NCBI RefSeq assembly: GCF_900107215.1 | Contig: NZ_FNPD01000009.1 | Coordinates: 37,329 to 101,328 of the forward strand | Direction: 5' to 3' | DNA length: 64,000 bases | Source: Acetomicrobium thermoterrenum DSM 13490 | GTDB lineage: Bacteria; Synergistota; Synergistia; Synergistales; Acetomicrobiaceae | In this document: positions 62,910 to 64,000 of the stretch, one piece after another | Numbering within the stretch: position 1 is the stretch's first letter | How the letters are laid out: each line of letters opens with the position of its first letter | Position numbers and translations under genes: made by a program | Notes under the pieces: generated by a model | Told to the model about the DNA's origin: nothing | The model's input: the letters and a program-made list of their open reading frames with translations, nothing else | The model's database searches: none

Positions 62910-63470
62910 TCAGCTTTGAGACTGCGTATCTTTCGCTGCCTTGCTCTCTGACTTTTGCAGAATAGGTGCCAGCATCATGCGCATATAACGGCCTTCCATC
63001 TTCGGGTCCGAATCAGCTTTTCCCAAGCCTTCACAGTCCTTCTTCACCCTTTCGAGCACCTCTCTGCCCTTATCCAAGAAGGCCATCTCTCTGCCGCGGA
63101 AAAATATGGACACTTTAACCCTATGGCCACTACCCAAAAAATCCTTGATGGCCTTAACTTTGAAATTATAATCGTGCTCATCGATCTTCGGACGCATTTT
63201 TATTTCCTTGACCGTCTGAACTTTCTGTTTTTTGCGAGCCTCTTTGTCTCTTTTTTGTTGTTGATATTTGTATTTGCCGTAATCCATGATCCTACATACG
63301 GGAGGATTCGCCTGAGGAGCAACTTCCACCAAGTCCAATCCTCTCGTCTCGGCCATCTCCAGAGCCTGTTGGATGGGAACTACCCCTACCTTGGATCCAT
63401 CGGCATCGATCAGCAAGACCTCAGAAACCCTTATCTCCTCATTTACCCTTGGTTCGTTTACTTTCGCTAT
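62910..63470 (-). CDS. infC: Translation initiation factor IF-3, probable AUA start
   Basis: A 186-residue factor that keeps the 30S subunit free and checks start codons. The conserved N-terminus (KVNEPRVNEEIRVSEVLLID) lies upstream of the first ordinary start (TTG at 63416, which would cut off 18 conserved residues). In this frame a TGA lies just before CCA GTT ATA, so the only sensible initiator is ATA at 63470, nine bases after GGAGG. IF3 is known to start from rare AUU/AUC-type codons for self-control in other bacteria, so ATA fits. The linker helix and C-domain (KDFLGSGHRVKVSIFFRGREM) are complete. Confidence 0.9.
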   Translation of the reverse strand: MAKVNEPRVNEEIRVSEVLLIDADGSKVGVVPIQQALEMAETRGLDLVEVAPQANPPVCRIMDYGKYKYQQQKRDKEARKKQKVQTVKEIKMRPKIDEHDYNFKVKAIKDFLGSGHRVKVSIFFRGREMAFLDKGREVLERVKKDCEGLGKADSDPKMEGRYMRMMLAPILQKSESKAAKDTQSQS

Positions 63471-63480
63471 AACTGGTCAC

Positions 63481-63640
63481 CTCCACAATAAAATAGGGAC
63501 TGGCAAACAACGCCCAGTCCCTCACAGTCTCTGTAGCAGTCAAACACTACCTGCTACTAACTTTCAGACTTAACCCGAAAGGCAACTTTCGCGCCACCAG
63601 GTGAGAGGGCGGGCCCTCTGCTTATCGCAATACGAAACGT
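63481..63640 (-). promoter_or_regulatory. Structured leader of infC-rpmI-rplT
   Basis: About 160 bases of leader with four stable hairpins: AGAGGGC/GCCCTCT (63604-63619), CGAAAG/CTTTCG (63576-63591), GTAGCAG/CTGCTAC (63533-63557) and AGGGACTGG/CCAGTCCCT (63495-63522). The last is followed by a U-rich run just before the ribosome site. Such leaders host L20 or IF3 autoregulation, but I cannot assign a known class by eye. Confidence 0.55.
63495..63522 (-). terminator. Attenuator-like hairpin before infC
   Basis: Perfect 9-bp stem AGGGACTGG/CCAGTCCCT with a 10-base loop, followed on the minus strand by TATTTTATT and then GGAGG. It could end transcription or block the ribosome site. Confidence 0.55.
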
Positions 63641-63646
63641 TTTTGC

Positions 63647-63675
63647 AATATATCACGAAAATTGCTCGAAAGCAA
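63647..63675 (-). promoter_or_regulatory. Candidate promoter of infC-rpmI-rplT
   Basis: Minus strand TTGCTT (63675-63670), 17-base spacer, TATATT (63652-63647). The insertion sequence end begins only 10 bases upstream of the -35. Confidence 0.5.
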
Positions 63676-63684
63676 GCAGTCTAT

Positions 63685-64000
63685 GGCTCTATAATCTTTA
63701 GTGTGGAATTTGGCTTTGAAAATATAATGGTGGTAAGAACCAACCAAACCCATTAAGAAAGGAGGCTCTTACCACCATGGCCAATGGCCATAATAATAAT
63801 ATCACCAAAATGCTCGGACTTAAAGGCTTCAAGATATCGGATACGCGTGAAGAAGAGGATGCTTTTGTGATTGAGGTGCAAGTTAGACCCGACAGGACAG
63901 CAGTTTGTCCCGAGTGTAACTCAAAAGATTTCTACAGGCACGGCAAAGCCAAACCAAGGAAGGTGCTGCACACGTTAATCAACGGAAAGAAAGTATATCT
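63685..64000 (+). mobile_element. Left end of an ISL3-like insertion sequence (continues past window)
   Basis: The probable terminal repeat begins GGCTCTATAATCTTTAGTG at 63685, the GGCTCT start typical of ISL3 ends. The transposase gene begins about 90 bases in. The right end and any target duplication are outside the window. Confidence 0.75.
63777..64000 (+). CDS. ISL3-family transposase, N-terminal part (cut by window edge)
   Basis: An open frame from the ATG at 63777 (after AAGGAGG) to the window end, 74 codons. The N-terminal region carries the zinc-binding start of ISL3 transposases: VIEVQVRPDRTAVCPECNSK, then FYRHGKAKPRKVLHTLING. The DDE catalytic domain would follow off the edge, so I cannot tell whether it is intact. 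Confidence 0.85.
   Translation, partial: MANGHNNNITKMLGLKGFKISDTREEEDAFVIEVQVRPDRTAVCPECNSKDFYRHGKAKPRKVLHTLINGKKVY

Overview
The window is one dense stretch of a bacterial chromosome, mostly housekeeping genes packed into long operons on the minus strand. Start codons are often TTG or GTG, and neighbouring genes often overlap by 1-4 bases (ATGA, TAATG, TTGA). The gene set points to an anaerobic, amino-acid-using bacterium: a four-subunit 2-oxoacid:ferredoxin oxidoreductase, the MEP isoprenoid pathway, Asp23/YqhY-type proteins, a MeaB GTPase, and both a selenocysteine tRNA and a selenoprotein gene. A member of the Synergistota (Acetomicrobium/Anaerobaculum-like) is my best guess. That is an inference from gene content and order, not a sequence comparison.

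Layout. 1-4.2 kb: uvrC (cut by the window edge), cysS, then a sigma factor, tRNA-Sec and an atypical response regulator in one tight minus-strand unit, and a ThiF/MoeB-like gene. 4.2-7.2 kb: nucleoside salvage (punA, deoB) and a Xer recombinase. 7.2-12.6 kb: a NUDIX hydrolase, the 2-oxoacid oxidoreductase operon with its own P-loop ATPase, then fmt and def. 12.7-19.2 kb: rpsA, ispH, miaA, ruvX, alaS. 19.2-22.9 kb: methylthio/SAH salvage (mtaD, ahcY, mtnA). 23-26.8 kb: xseA, nusB, two Asp23-related genes, a zinc-ribbon protein and efp. 26.8-34.2 kb: ispG, rseP, dxr, cdsA, uppS, a uracil-DNA glycosylase, a P-loop/Asp23-like fusion and hisC. 34.2-40.8 kb: murA, wecB, a MraY/WecA-type transferase, an rpiB-upp fusion, meaB and three small or unknown genes. 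41-49.7 kb: a Gfo/Idh oxidoreductase, folC, valS, clpX, clpP, tig and tRNA-Leu. 50-53.2 kb is the most accessory-looking part: four further tRNAs, a selenocysteine peroxiredoxin, azlCD and a decayed YgjP-like fragment. 53.3-63.5 kb: mutS2, cvpA, zapA, a coiled-coil gene, pheT, pheS, a Trk/Ktr potassium system, rplT, rpmI and infC. 63.7 kb to the end: the left end of an ISL3-like insertion sequence.

The most interesting point is a split selenocysteine system. tRNA-Sec (anticodon TCA) lies at 2676-2773. A peroxiredoxin at 50480-51133 has an in-frame TGA exactly where the peroxidatic cysteine belongs, followed at the right distance by a GGUU-loop hairpin resembling a bacterial SECIS. A standard gene caller would report only the C-terminal half of this protein. 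Other points worth a look are an apparent AUA start for infC behind a structured leader, the RpiB-Upp and P-loop/Asp23 fusions, the ATPase inside the 2-oxoacid oxidoreductase operon, and a response regulator lacking its acidic pocket.
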